Under the pieces are notes generated by a model. The model saw only the letters and a program-made list of their open reading frames with translations. It was not told the origin of the DNA and ran no database searches. A stretch of 64,000 nucleotides of DNA, taken from the NCBI RefSeq assembly GCF_004000945.1, contig NZ_BIMF01000005.1:124001-188000 (forward strand), read 5' to 3'. Below, piece after piece: positions 34,299-42,939 of the stretch (position 1 is its first letter; the number at the start of each line of letters is the position of its first letter). A program made the position numbers and the translations under genes. This DNA is from Paenibacillus lautus NBRC 15380. Its GTDB lineage: Bacteria > Bacillota > Bacilli > Paenibacillales > Paenibacillaceae.

Positions 34299-36983
34299 TT
34301 AATCCCCAATCCATTGTTGAAGCGTCTGGATCACTTCTTGGATATGAATGGGTTTGTGAAGATATCCATTCGCGCCGTCTGCAAGAAATTGATCCGTATC
34401 CCTCATCGTGTTGGAGCTCATCGCGATAATGGGAAGTTCCGCCCATTCCGGGTTCTCGCGAATCCGCTTCATCGTTTCGACTCCATCCATTTCCGGCATG
34501 ACCATATCCAGCAGCACCGCATCGATGGTTTGATGTTTGTATAACATCTCCAAGCATTCAAACCCGTTCTGAGCAGTATGCACGGTCATCTGGAGTTTCT
34601 CTAGCACATTGGTCAAACCGTACACGTTCCGAATATCATCATCCACGATCAATACGGTTTTGAGCTCCAATCGGCTAGTTACTTCCATATCGAATGCCTC
34701 CATAGGGAGATCACTCCAACTGGCGTTGCTTGAAGTGGCAGCCACTTCAGGCAGCATAAACATACTTTCGCTGGTGCCATATTCCGTTAGCAGCGGTAAA
34801 TATAAAACAAACGTGCTCCCGATTCCTTCCTCGCTCTCCACGGTAATATACCCGCCCAGCAGCTTCGCTAAATGCAGCGAGATGGATAAGCCGAGGCCCG
34901 TTCCCCCGAATCTTCTGGCGGTGGTCTCTTCGCCTTGCTGGAACGCTTCGAAGATCGGTTGAAGATGTTCTGCGGCAATCCCGATGCCTGTATCCTCAAC
35001 GGAAAAAGCAATGACGTCGCCACTGATCACAAAATCCGAGGTAACAATCGAATTCATCTTCTTCACCCGTAATTTAACGCTGCCGCTCTCCGTGAACTTA
35101 ATCGCATTCGAGAGCAAATTACGCAGAATTTGATGCAGCCGCATCCCATCGCTGTACATCATGTCTGGTAAATCGTTGGCCATCTCAATATCAAATTTCA
35201 GATTTTTGGATTCCGCGCTTTTGGAGAAATAGCCTTCCATCAGTTCTGGGAGCTCCGTCAAATTCACCAAGTCCATTTCGATCTGCATCTTTCCGGCCTC
35301 GACCTTGGACAGATCCAGAATATCATTGATTAAATTCAGCAATTCACTGCCTGAATTATGAATGACGGAAGCGTAATGCTGCTCTTCCTCTGTCAGGTTC
35401 CCCTGCTTGTTCTCAGCTAAAATCTGGGAAAGAATTAACATGCTGTTCAGCGGTGTCCGCAGTTCATGGGACATATTGGCCAGAAATTGAGACTTATATT
35501 TCGAACTCTTCTCCAGCTCTTTCGTGTATTTTTCCAATTCGCTGGCTGCAATTAAAGCGGCCTCCTTCTGGGCCCCTAAGCGTTCGTTCAGCATATGCAT
35601 TTCTGCGGAATGGGTTTGCAGCTCCTCGGTCTGCGCCTGCAGTTCTTCGGTCTGACTCTGAAGCTCCTCATTCAGCGTTTGGGATTCATGATACAATTGC
35701 TGGATTTCCATTTTGCTTTGAATCGAGTTCAAGGTTACCCCAAGCTGAAAATTCAGTTGTTCGATCAGCTGAATTTCCAGCTCATCGAAGGGCTTGAACT
35801 TGGCCAATTCAATCACACCAAGAACTTGTCCTTCAAACATAACGGGCGCCAGCAGCAGCGTAGTAGGCTCAGCATCACCCAGCCCCGATTCAATCCGCAC
35901 ATAGTTAGGTGGGATATCGTCCAGAATAATCATTCGCTGCTCCAGCATGCATTGTCCCACCAAACCTTCACCAGGCAAAAAGCGATCTCTGACCTTGTTC
36001 CAAGGCTCGCCATCCGGATCGGCAAAAGCAGCTGCCTTTACCAGTTCCGATCCACCCCGGTTAATAAAAACGGCACCGTACGGCAGCTTCATAATTAAAG
36101 CCAGCTTATGGATGAAAAACTGTACGGCCGTCTCCACGCGATCGGACGATTGAAGAAGCGTTGACATAACCGAAATATGATCCTTGGCCCAGTTCTGTCT
36201 GCCGACCTGTGCAAGAAGCTCGTTGGTTGTGTCGGCCAACTGGCGGACCTCATCATTGGATCGCACCTGAATCCGTTGGGAGAGGTTACCGCCTTTGACA
36301 ATATCAGAGATGATATGGGTTACCTGAGTGATCGGCCTTACGATGCTCTTCGATATCACCAAAGCCCCACATATGGTAATCAGCGCTGCCCCAGCCCACA
36401 GGAGATACATCGTATACAATAAATGGGTATTGCTATCCTTCATCTCTTCGATCCTGCTGGTTGTCAGTTCACGTTCCTTGCTTCTAAACGAAAGGAACAG
36501 CTCATGAATGGAGTTCATGGCTTGCTGGCCGGGATCGTTAATAAAGAAATGAAGAGCCTCCTCATCCTGTCCGAGCTGCTTCAATTGGACCGCAGGCTGG
36601 CCGGCGTTGGTGATCCACTCCTTGATATTCTCCTTGATATTTTCCAGATGATTGGCTTGCTCCGAATTATCGCTAACAAGCTTGTACAGCTTGTTATAGT
36701 TAATCTGCCAAGACGACAGCGCTTGGTTGAAAGGCTCCAGGTAGGTATCATCCCCCGTTATGACATAACCCCTCTGGCCAGTTTCCATCTCAAGTAAATT
36801 TTTCTCGATTTCGTGCGTAAGATTATGTACTTCGATATCATGCTTCTCTATAAAATCCGCCTCTTGCTGAAGTGAAGAGATGCGGTCTGATACAATCCAG
36901 AGAAAAGCTCCAAGACATAATAATATCATTAAATATCCGACTACAATCTTGCTGCGGATGTTGAATTTCAGGTTGTTAGACAA
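34299..36983 (-). CDS. Hybrid sensor histidine kinase with CHASE3, HAMP, GAF, kinase and receiver domains
   Basis: 894 aa from TTG at 36983, with GGGAGG 8 bases upstream; the in-frame ATG at 37004 has no ribosome site. Counting from that ATG: membrane helix 19-39, extracytoplasmic CHASE3-like domain 45-190 (ETGQRGYVITGDDTYLEPF), helix 197-217, HAMP about 218-270, GAF 285-425, coiled coil 440-500 (repeats of QTEELQ), H-box NMSHELRTPLNS (His513), ATPase to about 745 (GTGLGLSIS) and a C-terminal receiver with Asp833. Probably signals by internal phosphotransfer to a partner not found nearby; no output regulator is adjacent. Confidence 0.93.
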   Translation of the reverse strand: MSNNLKFNIRSKIVVGYLMILLCLGAFLWIVSDRISSLQQEADFIEKHDIEVHNLTHEIEKNLLEMETGQRGYVITGDDTYLEPFNQALSSWQINYNKLYKLVSDNSEQANHLENIKENIKEWITNAGQPAVQLKQLGQDEEALHFFINDPGQQAMNSIHELFLSFRSKERELTTSRIEEMKDSNTHLLYTMYLLWAGAALITICGALVISKSIVRPITQVTHIISDIVKGGNLSQRIQVRSNDEVRQLADTTNELLAQVGRQNWAKDHISVMSTLLQSSDRVETAVQFFIHKLALIMKLPYGAVFINRGGSELVKAAAFADPDGEPWNKVRDRFLPGEGLVGQCMLEQRMIILDDIPPNYVRIESGLGDAEPTTLLLAPVMFEGQVLGVIELAKFKPFDELEIQLIEQLNFQLGVTLNSIQSKMEIQQLYHESQTLNEELQSQTEELQAQTEELQTHSAEMHMLNERLGAQKEAALIAASELEKYTKELEKSSKYKSQFLANMSHELRTPLNSMLILSQILAENKQGNLTEEEQHYASVIHNSGSELLNLINDILDLSKVEAGKMQIEMDLVNLTELPELMEGYFSKSAESKNLKFDIEMANDLPDMMYSDGMRLHQILRNLLSNAIKFTESGSVKLRVKKMNSIVTSDFVISGDVIAFSVEDTGIGIAAEHLQPIFEAFQQGEETTARRFGGTGLGLSISLHLAKLLGGYITVESEEGIGSTFVLYLPLLTEYGTSESMFMLPEVAATSSNASWSDLPMEAFDMEVTSRLELKTVLIVDDDIRNVYGLTNVLEKLQMTVHTAQNGFECLEMLYKHQTIDAVLLDMVMPEMDGVETMKRIRENPEWAELPIIAMSSNTMRDTDQFLADGANGYLHKPIHIQEVIQTLQQWIGD

Positions 36984-37151
36984 ATGGCTAACCTCCCTTG
37001 TCATCGATCAGTCTAAGTCTGCTCCTATTCTCATAGTAATTGTTATGAAAATGGTTTACAAGCAAAACCAGTTTGGATGACATCAATGATTCTTTAGTCG
37101 TAGGCAGTCAGATTTATAAACCTTTGAGCATATGTTAGAGAGGGATGACGC

Positions 37152-37802
37152 TTGTACAACATAATAAGTTCTCATTCACAAAAAGGGAGGAGTCACTCAT
37201 ATGATGACCTTAAGCGCGATTGCGGGGATATGGCATTGACGAGGCATGTTTATCATTCCAGGAAACAGGCTGAGCGCATAACGGGCCTCGGAGTTGCGAA
37301 TGTGTCGTCAATGGAGCTGCCCCTTCTTCAAGGCATGATGATGTCAGAAATTCACCTTGAACGCGGCAAGGGCCTTTCTCCCCATAGCCACCCGGACACG
37401 GACGAATTGTGTTATGTCATTCACGGAGAAATCAGCTATTCCCTGGTTGATCCGGATACTCATCAGAATCTTGTATATCAGCTAGTACCAGGCCAGGTGA
37501 TACACGCCCCCATCGATTGGTGTCACTGGATAACAGCGCTAACCCCCGGAACGATCTTGCTATTGATCTATAACACCGAGCATCCACACCAAATGGACAT
37601 TGCGCCGGTCTGGGCCTATACCCTCATGGGTTCAGAAACGTTGCAATGCAATGGCACGAACATGAAACCTCATTCGAAGGCGCTTGTTGCACCTGTCCCG
37701 CTACACAAAAAGATAGAGAGTGACGCTTCGGACCGGCCTCTGCCGGCGCCACCCTTACTCATAACCGGGCACCCAAACAACAAAACCACACGCAGCCGGT
37801 GA
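37152..37802 (+). CDS. Cupin-domain protein, start uncertain
   Basis: 216 aa from TTG at 37152, with GAGGG 7 bases upstream; the conserved part may begin only at ATG 37230. The cupin core is clear: motif 1 HSHPDTDELCYVIHGEISYS and motif 2 PGQVIHAPIDWCHWI. Metal ligands HxH...E...H are present, so a small metal-binding beta barrel in the cytoplasm. The C-terminal 50 residues are Pro-, Ser- and Asn-rich and unstructured. Two short overlapping frames with good ribosome sites (37146-37205 and 37201-37239) lead into it, which suggests coupled translation or a damaged N terminus. Function unknown. Confidence 0.7.
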   Translation: MYNIISSHSQKGRSHSYDDLKRDCGDMALTRHVYHSRKQAERITGLGVANVSSMELPLLQGMMMSEIHLERGKGLSPHSHPDTDELCYVIHGEISYSLVDPDTHQNLVYQLVPGQVIHAPIDWCHWITALTPGTILLLIYNTEHPHQMDIAPVWAYTLMGSETLQCNGTNMKPHSKALVAPVPLHKKIESDASDRPLPAPPLLITGHPNNKTTRSR

Positions 37803-37824
37803 TCGGCCATGTGTGGTTGTTGTT
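37776..37824. terminator. Bidirectional terminator between cupin and DivIVA-like genes
   Basis: AACCACAC-type stem: the A-rich left arm ends ACCACAC (to 37791) and the right arm GTGTGGTTGTTGTT starts at 37811; convergent genes flank it. Confidence 0.65.
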
Positions 37825-37869
37825 ATAGGGACACTTCTTATGTAATGATTTCGCTCGCAACGTATAACA

Positions 37870-38247
37870 TCAATCAATATAAAATCTTTGTTCAGGACGG
37901 ATCTGCTTCTTAAGCAAACGCAAGTCGGCTTCAAGCTTCGCCACCGTCTCTTCAATCTCTTCCGGATTCAGTGCCGGGCGTTCTGCTTCCGGCTTAACGC
38001 CAGCCCTAAGATCGCGAATCGTGATTTGCTGCTCCTGCCATTTATCCATAAGATCGGAGATGGTGGCATAAAACCGCTCATAATCCTGAATCACTTCATC
38101 CAGAAAGGAATCCACTTCCTCCTGATCGTAACCCCGCAGTTTATTCGAAAAATTCTTTTCATGGATAGACAAAGCGTCCAGTTGAATGCCTAGTTGCCGA
38201 AATAGCTTTTTCTGTTTATCCAATCGGCGTTTCATGTGTTCATCCAT
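37870..38247 (-). CDS. DivIVA/GpsB-domain protein
   Basis: 125 aa. The segment ALSIHEKNFSNKLRGYDQEE followed by VDSFLDEVIQDYE (residues about 25-57) is the hallmark N-terminal lipid-binding/coiled-coil motif of DivIVA and GpsB. A second predicted coiled coil covers about 90-118. It is much shorter than DivIVA and lacks the GpsB C-terminal pattern that I know, so it may be a third family member working at the septum or pole. GGAGGT precedes the ATG. Confidence 0.85.
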   Translation of the reverse strand: MDEHMKRRLDKQKKLFRQLGIQLDALSIHEKNFSNKLRGYDQEEVDSFLDEVIQDYERFYATISDLMDKWQEQQITIRDLRAGVKPEAERPALNPEEIEETVAKLEADLRLLKKQIRPEQRFYID

Positions 38248-38321
38248 AATGATTTACCTCCAAATATTGGTGCAGCCCTACTTTTTTAGCCTTCTCTCTC
38301 TATCTTTGTTTATATCATATT

Positions 38322-38355
38322 AAGCACCGGGATTAAAACACTCCGGGGCTTTTTT
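38322..38355 (+). terminator. Terminator-like hairpin with no recognised upstream gene
   Basis: AAGCACCGG (38322-38330) pairs with CCGGGGCTT (38343-38351), one mismatch, then a run of T to 38355. It faces plus-strand transcription between divergent genes; it could end an unannotated small RNA or sit in the leader of the DksA-like gene. Confidence 0.4.
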
Positions 38356-38483
38356 GGAGAATGTTCCAAAAACGATAGGCTGCCGTTCCCATGATTCATG
38401 TGATTGTTACCAATCGATTTCGGGTATTGATTTTACATAAGAAGCTTTATTTGTACTTAGCGAAAGAGAGGAGCGACTTTTAT

Positions 38484-39047
38484 ATGACGACGATGACGAA
38501 ACAACAATACAGTGAACTTAAACGACGGTTGCTCAGTGATAAAGAACGATTGGAAGAACAATTGAAGTCCGGCGATGAAACCAACAGGGACCATTCCCTT
38601 CGGGACTCCACGGGAGAACTAAGCGCAGCAGATAACCATCCCGCAGACGTAGGGACCGAGGTTTTCGAACGCGGACGGGACCTGGCCATTCAGGAGACGC
38701 TTGATCATGAATTGGAGCAGATCGTGTCTGCCTTGCAGCGAATGGACCAGGGCGAATACGGAACCTGTGCCGAGTGCGGCCTAGAAATTCCGTACGAGCG
38801 GCTGGAAGCTTTGCCTTATACGGCCTATTGTCTCGAACATACGCCGCGGAAAGATATCAACGACAACCGGCCGGTTGAAGAAGATGTCATGACCCCGCCC
38901 CCTTCCGGAGCTGGCGTCAACCGCCAAGAGGCCGACGGTAAATTTGATGACGCTGGCGCGTGGGACGCCGTTGAGGATTACGGAACGTCGACTTCGCCCG
39001 GCATGTCCATTAAACCCGGACAAGACGATTATAAGAAGAATGTATGA
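38484..39047 (+). CDS. TraR/DksA-type zinc-finger protein (YteA family)
   Basis: 187 aa from ATG at 38484 (GAGAGGAG upstream); codons to 38391 have no ribosome site. N-terminal coiled coil (about 5-35) followed by the zinc finger CAECGLEIPYERLEALPYTA then YCLEH, with three Cys and one His. YteA of B. subtilis is made in the mother cell during sporulation under SigE/SigK control; DksA relatives act on RNA polymerase. Ends in a disordered acidic tail. A terminator follows at 39071-39107. Confidence 0.9.
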   Translation: MTTMTKQQYSELKRRLLSDKERLEEQLKSGDETNRDHSLRDSTGELSAADNHPADVGTEVFERGRDLAIQETLDHELEQIVSALQRMDQGEYGTCAECGLEIPYERLEALPYTAYCLEHTPRKDINDNRPVEEDVMTPPPSGAGVNRQEADGKFDDAGAWDAVEDYGTSTSPGMSIKPGQDDYKKNV

Positions 39048-39070
39048 ATTGATTTTGCAAAATAGACGGG

Positions 39071-39107
39071 AAAGCTGGTACCTGACCTTGAGGTACCAGC
39101 TTTATTT
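39071..39107 (+). terminator. Terminator of the YteA-like gene
   Basis: Perfect 13-bp stem AAAGCTGGTACCT (39071-39083) with its complement (39091-39103), 7-base loop, then TTTATTT. Confidence 0.85.
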
Positions 39108-39113
39108 GCGTGA

Positions 39114-39674
39114 TCAAGATTCTCTATGAGTCCGAACATTGGAAGCAAAAAACTCATATTCGTCGTAACCTTCCCCGCGTTTCTTTTTATAAGGGGTCAG
39201 CATTTTATCCAGCTCAACAAAAAACTCACGCGCTTCATCTTCGCTCATATACAAGGTGGTATTGGTTAACATGGACGTTGTTTCGCCATCTTGACTCATA
39301 TTTTTGAAGAAACGGTCTCTATTCTGGTCAAACAGCTCGGATAATAATTTGTTCGTTTCAGATCGAATTAATTCCTTAATGACCGGCTCGTCGGAATCTG
39401 CCCCGCGTTTGATCTTTACCGTCCCGACAAAAGGCTCATAATATTTAGCAATGATTCCGTTGATCTCCTTCGTGGATACGATCTTGACCAGTCCGATTCG
39501 CTCCAGCTTTTTCATATGATAATGAACTTTAGCAGGCACATCCCCGATCTTGTCCGCGACTTCCTTTACCGTTGCCGGACGGTCCATCTTATTCAATACA
39601 TTCAAAATCTGGAGCCGATATGGATCTGAATATATTTTGATCTCTTCCAGTGTAGTCAGTTCCTTCGTTTCCAC
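39114..39674 (-). CDS. ArsR-type winged-helix transcriptional regulator
   Basis: 186 aa from GTG at 39674, chosen because GAGGTG lies 6 bases upstream; a second GTG at 39683 has none. A winged helix-turn-helix (about 10-80) reads YSDPYRLQILNVLNKMDRPA then VHYHMKKLERIGLV, as in HTH_20/ArsR-type proteins. The 100-residue C-terminal part is helical and may bind a ligand. It lies 80 bases downstream of an MFS exporter gene on the same strand and is a likely regulator of it. Confidence 0.86.
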   Translation of the reverse strand: METKELTTLEEIKIYSDPYRLQILNVLNKMDRPATVKEVADKIGDVPAKVHYHMKKLERIGLVKIVSTKEINGIIAKYYEPFVGTVKIKRGADSDEPVIKELIRSETNKLLSELFDQNRDRFFKNMSQDGETTSMLTNTTLYMSEDEAREFFVELDKMLTPYKKKRGEGYDEYEFFASNVRTHRES

Positions 39675-39754
39675 ACCGTACACCTCAGCTTCATGTTATT
39701 TTTCGCTTCTTTTCATTATAGGCCGAGAATGTCGAAATTACAAAACGCGAAGGA

Positions 39755-41032
39755 TTAAATGGCACGGAAACCCTTCTTCCGAAAGAGGAATATAACGGGT
39801 AGCATCATGATGAATCCCATGATCGAATACATAATGGGAGGGGATTGATGCTCCGCTACGAATCCAGTAATCAAGCTTCCCACAGGTATGGCAGCCGTGC
39901 AAGCTACCGTCATCAGAGCACCTATTCTGCCAAGCATATGCCTAGGCGTTACTTCCATCAGATATGTGGAGATGGGGGCATTCAGCATGGAGACGGCAAA
40001 ACCGGTAATGAACATGCAAACCGCCGCAGACTCCACGCGCCATGCAGGCAGATGCCCTGGAATCCCTAATGCAAAATAACCGATTCCGAGCAGAATAGAC
40101 CCTGACATGATCAGCGTGCTCTTTTTGAAGCTCTTCCCATAACGTCCAATCCATAGCCCGCTGCAAATCATGCCGATCAGGAGGGCCGTTCCTAATACGC
40201 TCAGCCCCCCGGCTCCGGCACCCAAGGTCTCCTTGACGTAGACGGGCTGCAGTACATTCAGGGGGGCCAAGCAGAAATTATTGATCATGGCGAGCACGGT
40301 TGTTATGAGGAGCAGCGTGTGCTGCTTCACAAAAAGAAGAGCTTCTTTAATATCGCCGAAGACCGTTTTATTCATCTCTGTCTCCGGCCGTGCGGAGGCC
40401 TCCTTGGCCTCAGCCTGTTCGGCTGCCTCTGGATTCGGCATAAAAGCGATAATCGTGGCGGCAATGAGAAATGTTACGGCATCCATCAGGATCGTTCCCG
40501 AAATTCCGATCAGAGCGATAAGGGCTCCGGCGATGGATAAACCGATTAATTCTGCGCTCCGACTTACGGAAGTTGAGAAAGAATTGCCTGCAAGCAGTTT
40601 ATCCTTGGGCAGCAACCGGGGGACGATGGAGGTCTCGGCGGGTCTGGAGAAGCATTCCAGGGTTGAATTTAGAAACGTGAACAGGAACAAATGCCAGACT
40701 TCAAGAGAACCCACAGCGTACAGAAAAGCTGTTATCGAAACCACAATGCCGCGGCTGAGATAGGTTAAGGCAAGCACTAGTTTCTTCGGCCAGCGGTCTA
40801 CATAGGTCCCGGTAAACAAACTAAAAAGTAACCCAGGCAGAAAATTAAAGGCGAACAATGTACCCATTAATAGTTCTGAACCTGTGAGCATATAGACCAT
40901 CCAGCTGTAAGCGATGGAATCCAGGGAATCCCCGAATCGGGTAATGGCCTGGGCAGATAAATAAATCAGGTAGGGACGGATTTTCAAGAGCTGACCAAAT
41001 CCTTGCTTTTCTAAAACAGCGGCATTTTGCAT
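39755..41032 (-). CDS. MFS transporter (drug/macrolide-efflux type)
   Basis: 425 aa with 12 membrane helices; the segment TGTYVDRWPKKLVL is the motif A loop of the MFS. The overall pattern (RPAETSIVPRLLPKDKLLAGNS in the middle) is that of the MFS_3/DHA3 group often annotated as macrolide efflux. ATG follows GAGGAG. Substrate is unknown. Probably induced through the downstream regulator; AT-rich inverted repeats lie upstream (41086-41136). Confidence 0.92.
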   Translation of the reverse strand: MQNAAVLEKQGFGQLLKIRPYLIYLSAQAITRFGDSLDSIAYSWMVYMLTGSELLMGTLFAFNFLPGLLFSLFTGTYVDRWPKKLVLALTYLSRGIVVSITAFLYAVGSLEVWHLFLFTFLNSTLECFSRPAETSIVPRLLPKDKLLAGNSFSTSVSRSAELIGLSIAGALIALIGISGTILMDAVTFLIAATIIAFMPNPEAAEQAEAKEASARPETEMNKTVFGDIKEALLFVKQHTLLLITTVLAMINNFCLAPLNVLQPVYVKETLGAGAGGLSVLGTALLIGMICSGLWIGRYGKSFKKSTLIMSGSILLGIGYFALGIPGHLPAWRVESAAVCMFITGFAVSMLNAPISTYLMEVTPRHMLGRIGALMTVACTAAIPVGSLITGFVAEHQSPPIMYSIMGFIMMLPVIFLFRKKGFRAI

Positions 41033-41085
41033 GGTTTCCTACTCCTCTTCGTTAAATGGATAACAACATTAAACTTTTTCAACCC

Positions 41086-41136
41086 ATTAAAATAATATTT
41101 ACGTTAAAATTATTTTATCGTTAAGTTTATTTTAAT
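41086..41136. promoter_or_regulatory. AT-rich inverted and direct repeats upstream of the MFS gene
   Basis: ATTAAAATAA (41086-41095) is inverted at 41127-41136 (TTATTTTAAT). CGTTAA occurs at 41050-41055, 41102-41107 and 41119-41124. A candidate operator for the neighbouring winged-helix regulator; no promoter could be fixed. Confidence 0.35.
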
Positions 41137-41161
41137 GATTTCGAAGAGGAATGCAATAGGT

Positions 41162-41196
41162 AAAAAAAAATAAACCGCCATGTTGGCGATTTATTT
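41162..41196 (-). terminator. Terminator of the Gfo/Idh-type gene
   Basis: AAATAAACCGCCA (41168-41180) pairs with TGGCGATTTATTT (41184-41196), one mismatch; a run of T follows on the minus strand. Confidence 0.8.
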
Positions 41197-41228
41197 GGTC
41201 TAACGGATATTTTGACCGAGTTGCATCT

Positions 41229-42233
41229 TTATTTAATGACCACTCGCGATGAGGATCTGGCTGCTTGAAGACACGCTTCAATGGCTCTGACATTGCTGAT
41301 GGCATCTTCCGGACCATATGGCAGCGGCGTGCCGTCCATCACGGCTGCTGCCATAGCATCCGCTTGCAGTGCAAAGTGGTTGTATATCCCTACCTTCTCC
41401 TCACGGGATCCCTTAGCCGTATGAACGCAGATCTGGGCCATGTCCTCCATCCTCTCCCATCCAAAGGCTGAAGGAAGCTCAATCCTGCCATCGGTTCCCG
41501 CGATCTCTAAAGAGCATCGGGAATATGTCCACATCCCGCACTCAAAGGTAAGCCCCAGTCCATCTTCAAATTCCACCATTCCGTGGACCATCATGTCCAC
41601 TCCGTCATGCTCCTCAGAAAAAAAAGCATGGGCCGTTACAGCCTTGGGCTCCTGCCCATAAATCATTCGCGCCGCCGAGATGGGATAGCATCCCACGTCA
41701 TAGATTGAGCCTCCGCCCATATCCTTGCTGTAACGAACATTGCTTTTATCCTCCGCATTGTTGAAGGTGAACGATCCGTGAATTCCGCGAAGCTGGCCGA
41801 TTTCGCCGCTTTCGATGATTTTGCGTACACGTGCGTGTTTCGGATGATATCGGTACATAAAGGCTTCGGCAAACAGCACGTTGTGTGCTTTAGCAGCCTC
41901 AGCCATTTCACGGACATCCGCTTCGGTCAGGGCTGCCGGTTTTTCGCATAGGATATGCTTGCCAGCTTGTGCCGCTTTGATGGTCCAAGGTTTATGCAGG
42001 TGATTCGGCAATGGAATATATACCGCATCGATGTCGGGGTCCTCCAGAAGCTCGTCATAGGATCCATAGTATTTCCCGATATGATATCGCTCGGCAAGCT
42101 CACTAGCTTTTTCTGCATTGCGGCTAGCGACCGCCCCGACTTCACAGCGTTCCGATTTCAATATGCCTGGTATCATTGAATTTCTTGCAATCCGAGCAGT
42201 ACTCATAATTCCAAAGCGCAGTTTCTTGCTCAC
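41229..42233 (-). CDS. Gfo/Idh/MocA-family oxidoreductase
   Basis: 334 aa from GTG at 42233, with AAAGGAGG 9 bases upstream; the in-frame ATG at 42263 overlaps that site. N-terminal Rossmann fold (RFGIMSTARIARNSMIPGI), the EKPAALTEADV signature with catalytic Lys, then the C-terminal substrate domain. Such NAD(P)-dependent enzymes oxidise sugars or sugar-like compounds; the substrate is unknown. Single gene 42 bases after rtp on the same strand. Confidence 0.92.
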   Translation of the reverse strand: MSKKLRFGIMSTARIARNSMIPGILKSERCEVGAVASRNAEKASELAERYHIGKYYGSYDELLEDPDIDAVYIPLPNHLHKPWTIKAAQAGKHILCEKPAALTEADVREMAEAAKAHNVLFAEAFMYRYHPKHARVRKIIESGEIGQLRGIHGSFTFNNAEDKSNVRYSKDMGGGSIYDVGCYPISAARMIYGQEPKAVTAHAFFSEEHDGVDMMVHGMVEFEDGLGLTFECGMWTYSRCSLEIAGTDGRIELPSAFGWERMEDMAQICVHTAKGSREEKVGIYNHFALQADAMAAAVMDGTPLPYGPEDAISNVRAIEACLQAARSSSRVVIK

Positions 42234-42275
42234 GAGGTCATTCCTCCTTTGGCTGCATTCCATTCCGATGGTTTT

Positions 42276-42635
42276 TTAAAAATTATCGTTTACCGCTTTA
42301 TGAAGGATCCCCAAACATCGATCCAAATCTGTTTTAACCTGTTTTTTGTAGAGTTTAGCTTTCTCGGCACCATCATCGGTAAAATGATAAAGAACGATTT
42401 CTTGAAAATCGACCCGCGGATCATTCCCTTTCAGCTGCTTGGTACGGTATAGTACACCCTCCTGCACCAATTCATGCAGAGCCCGGTAAATTTCGCTTTG
42501 CGGCGGTGAATACCCATGGCTCTTGAATTCTTGCCGCAGTTCTTCCAGCATCTGATATCCGTATCCGCGCTGCTGCTCCACCATGGTAATGAGATATACT
42601 TTGATAAAAGCACGCTGGGCGATCATAAATGCCAT
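42276..42635 (-). CDS. rtp: Replication terminator protein (fork-arrest protein RTP)
   Basis: 119 aa from ATG at 42635 (GGAGG upstream); the frame to 42722 is not needed. From memory it aligns over nearly its full length with B. subtilis Rtp (122 aa): QRAFIKVYLITMVEQQRGYGYQ against QRAFLKLYMITMTEQERLYG, SEIYRALHELVQEGVL against TEVYRSLHELLDDGIL, QEIVLYHF, AKLYKKQVKTDLDRC and the C-terminal KAVNDNF. RTP is a winged-helix dimer that binds Ter sites and halts replication forks in one direction. PadR-type regulators have a similar fold, but the C-terminal dimer helix motif LYKKQ..LDRC favours RTP. It implies the window is near the chromosome terminus, by analogy with B. subtilis. Confidence 0.88.
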   Translation of the reverse strand: MAFMIAQRAFIKVYLITMVEQQRGYGYQMLEELRQEFKSHGYSPPQSEIYRALHELVQEGVLYRTKQLKGNDPRVDFQEIVLYHFTDDGAEKAKLYKKQVKTDLDRCLGILHKAVNDNF

Positions 42636-42814
42636 CTGGACGCCTCCTCCTTCACGAGCTACTTGTCCCATAATATACCTAATTATAACCCACAGTTTCC
42701 CAGTTTGCACAATAGGAAGCATCCCCCTCTTTTTAAACCAAGAAGGCGTAGCTTGAAACGTTGTCGGGTGTTGGGTGAATAAGAGTGATGCAATGGCGTC
42801 TATGTTTTAATTGT

Positions 42815-42863
42815 TGTGAATTTTTCATATGTTGAAATTATATAGTATATGATTTTTCATCTG
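42815..42863. other. Candidate Ter/RTP-binding region upstream of rtp
   Basis: The 304-base gap 42636-42939 holds no gene. It contains TTTTTCAT twice (42821-42828 and 42853-42860, 32 bases apart), the first inside an imperfect palindrome TTTTTCATATGTTGAAA, and an AT-rich ATTATATAGTATATGAT core. B. subtilis Ter sites are about 30-bp imperfect repeats and TerI lies at the rtp promoter. The sequence here does not match the B. subtilis consensus closely. Confidence 0.3.
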
Positions 42864-42906
42864 CTGTTTTTTGGGTTGTTGGCGTGGATCGAAGGGTTGG
42901 TATCAC

Positions 42907-42933
42907 AAAAAACCCACCCTCAAGGGTGGGTTT
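42907..42933. terminator. Terminator of the acyltransferase gene
   Basis: Perfect 11-bp stem AAACCCACCCT (42910-42920) with AGGGTGGGTTT (42923-42933), followed on the minus strand by more T. Confidence 0.82.
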
Positions 42934-42939
42934 AATTCT

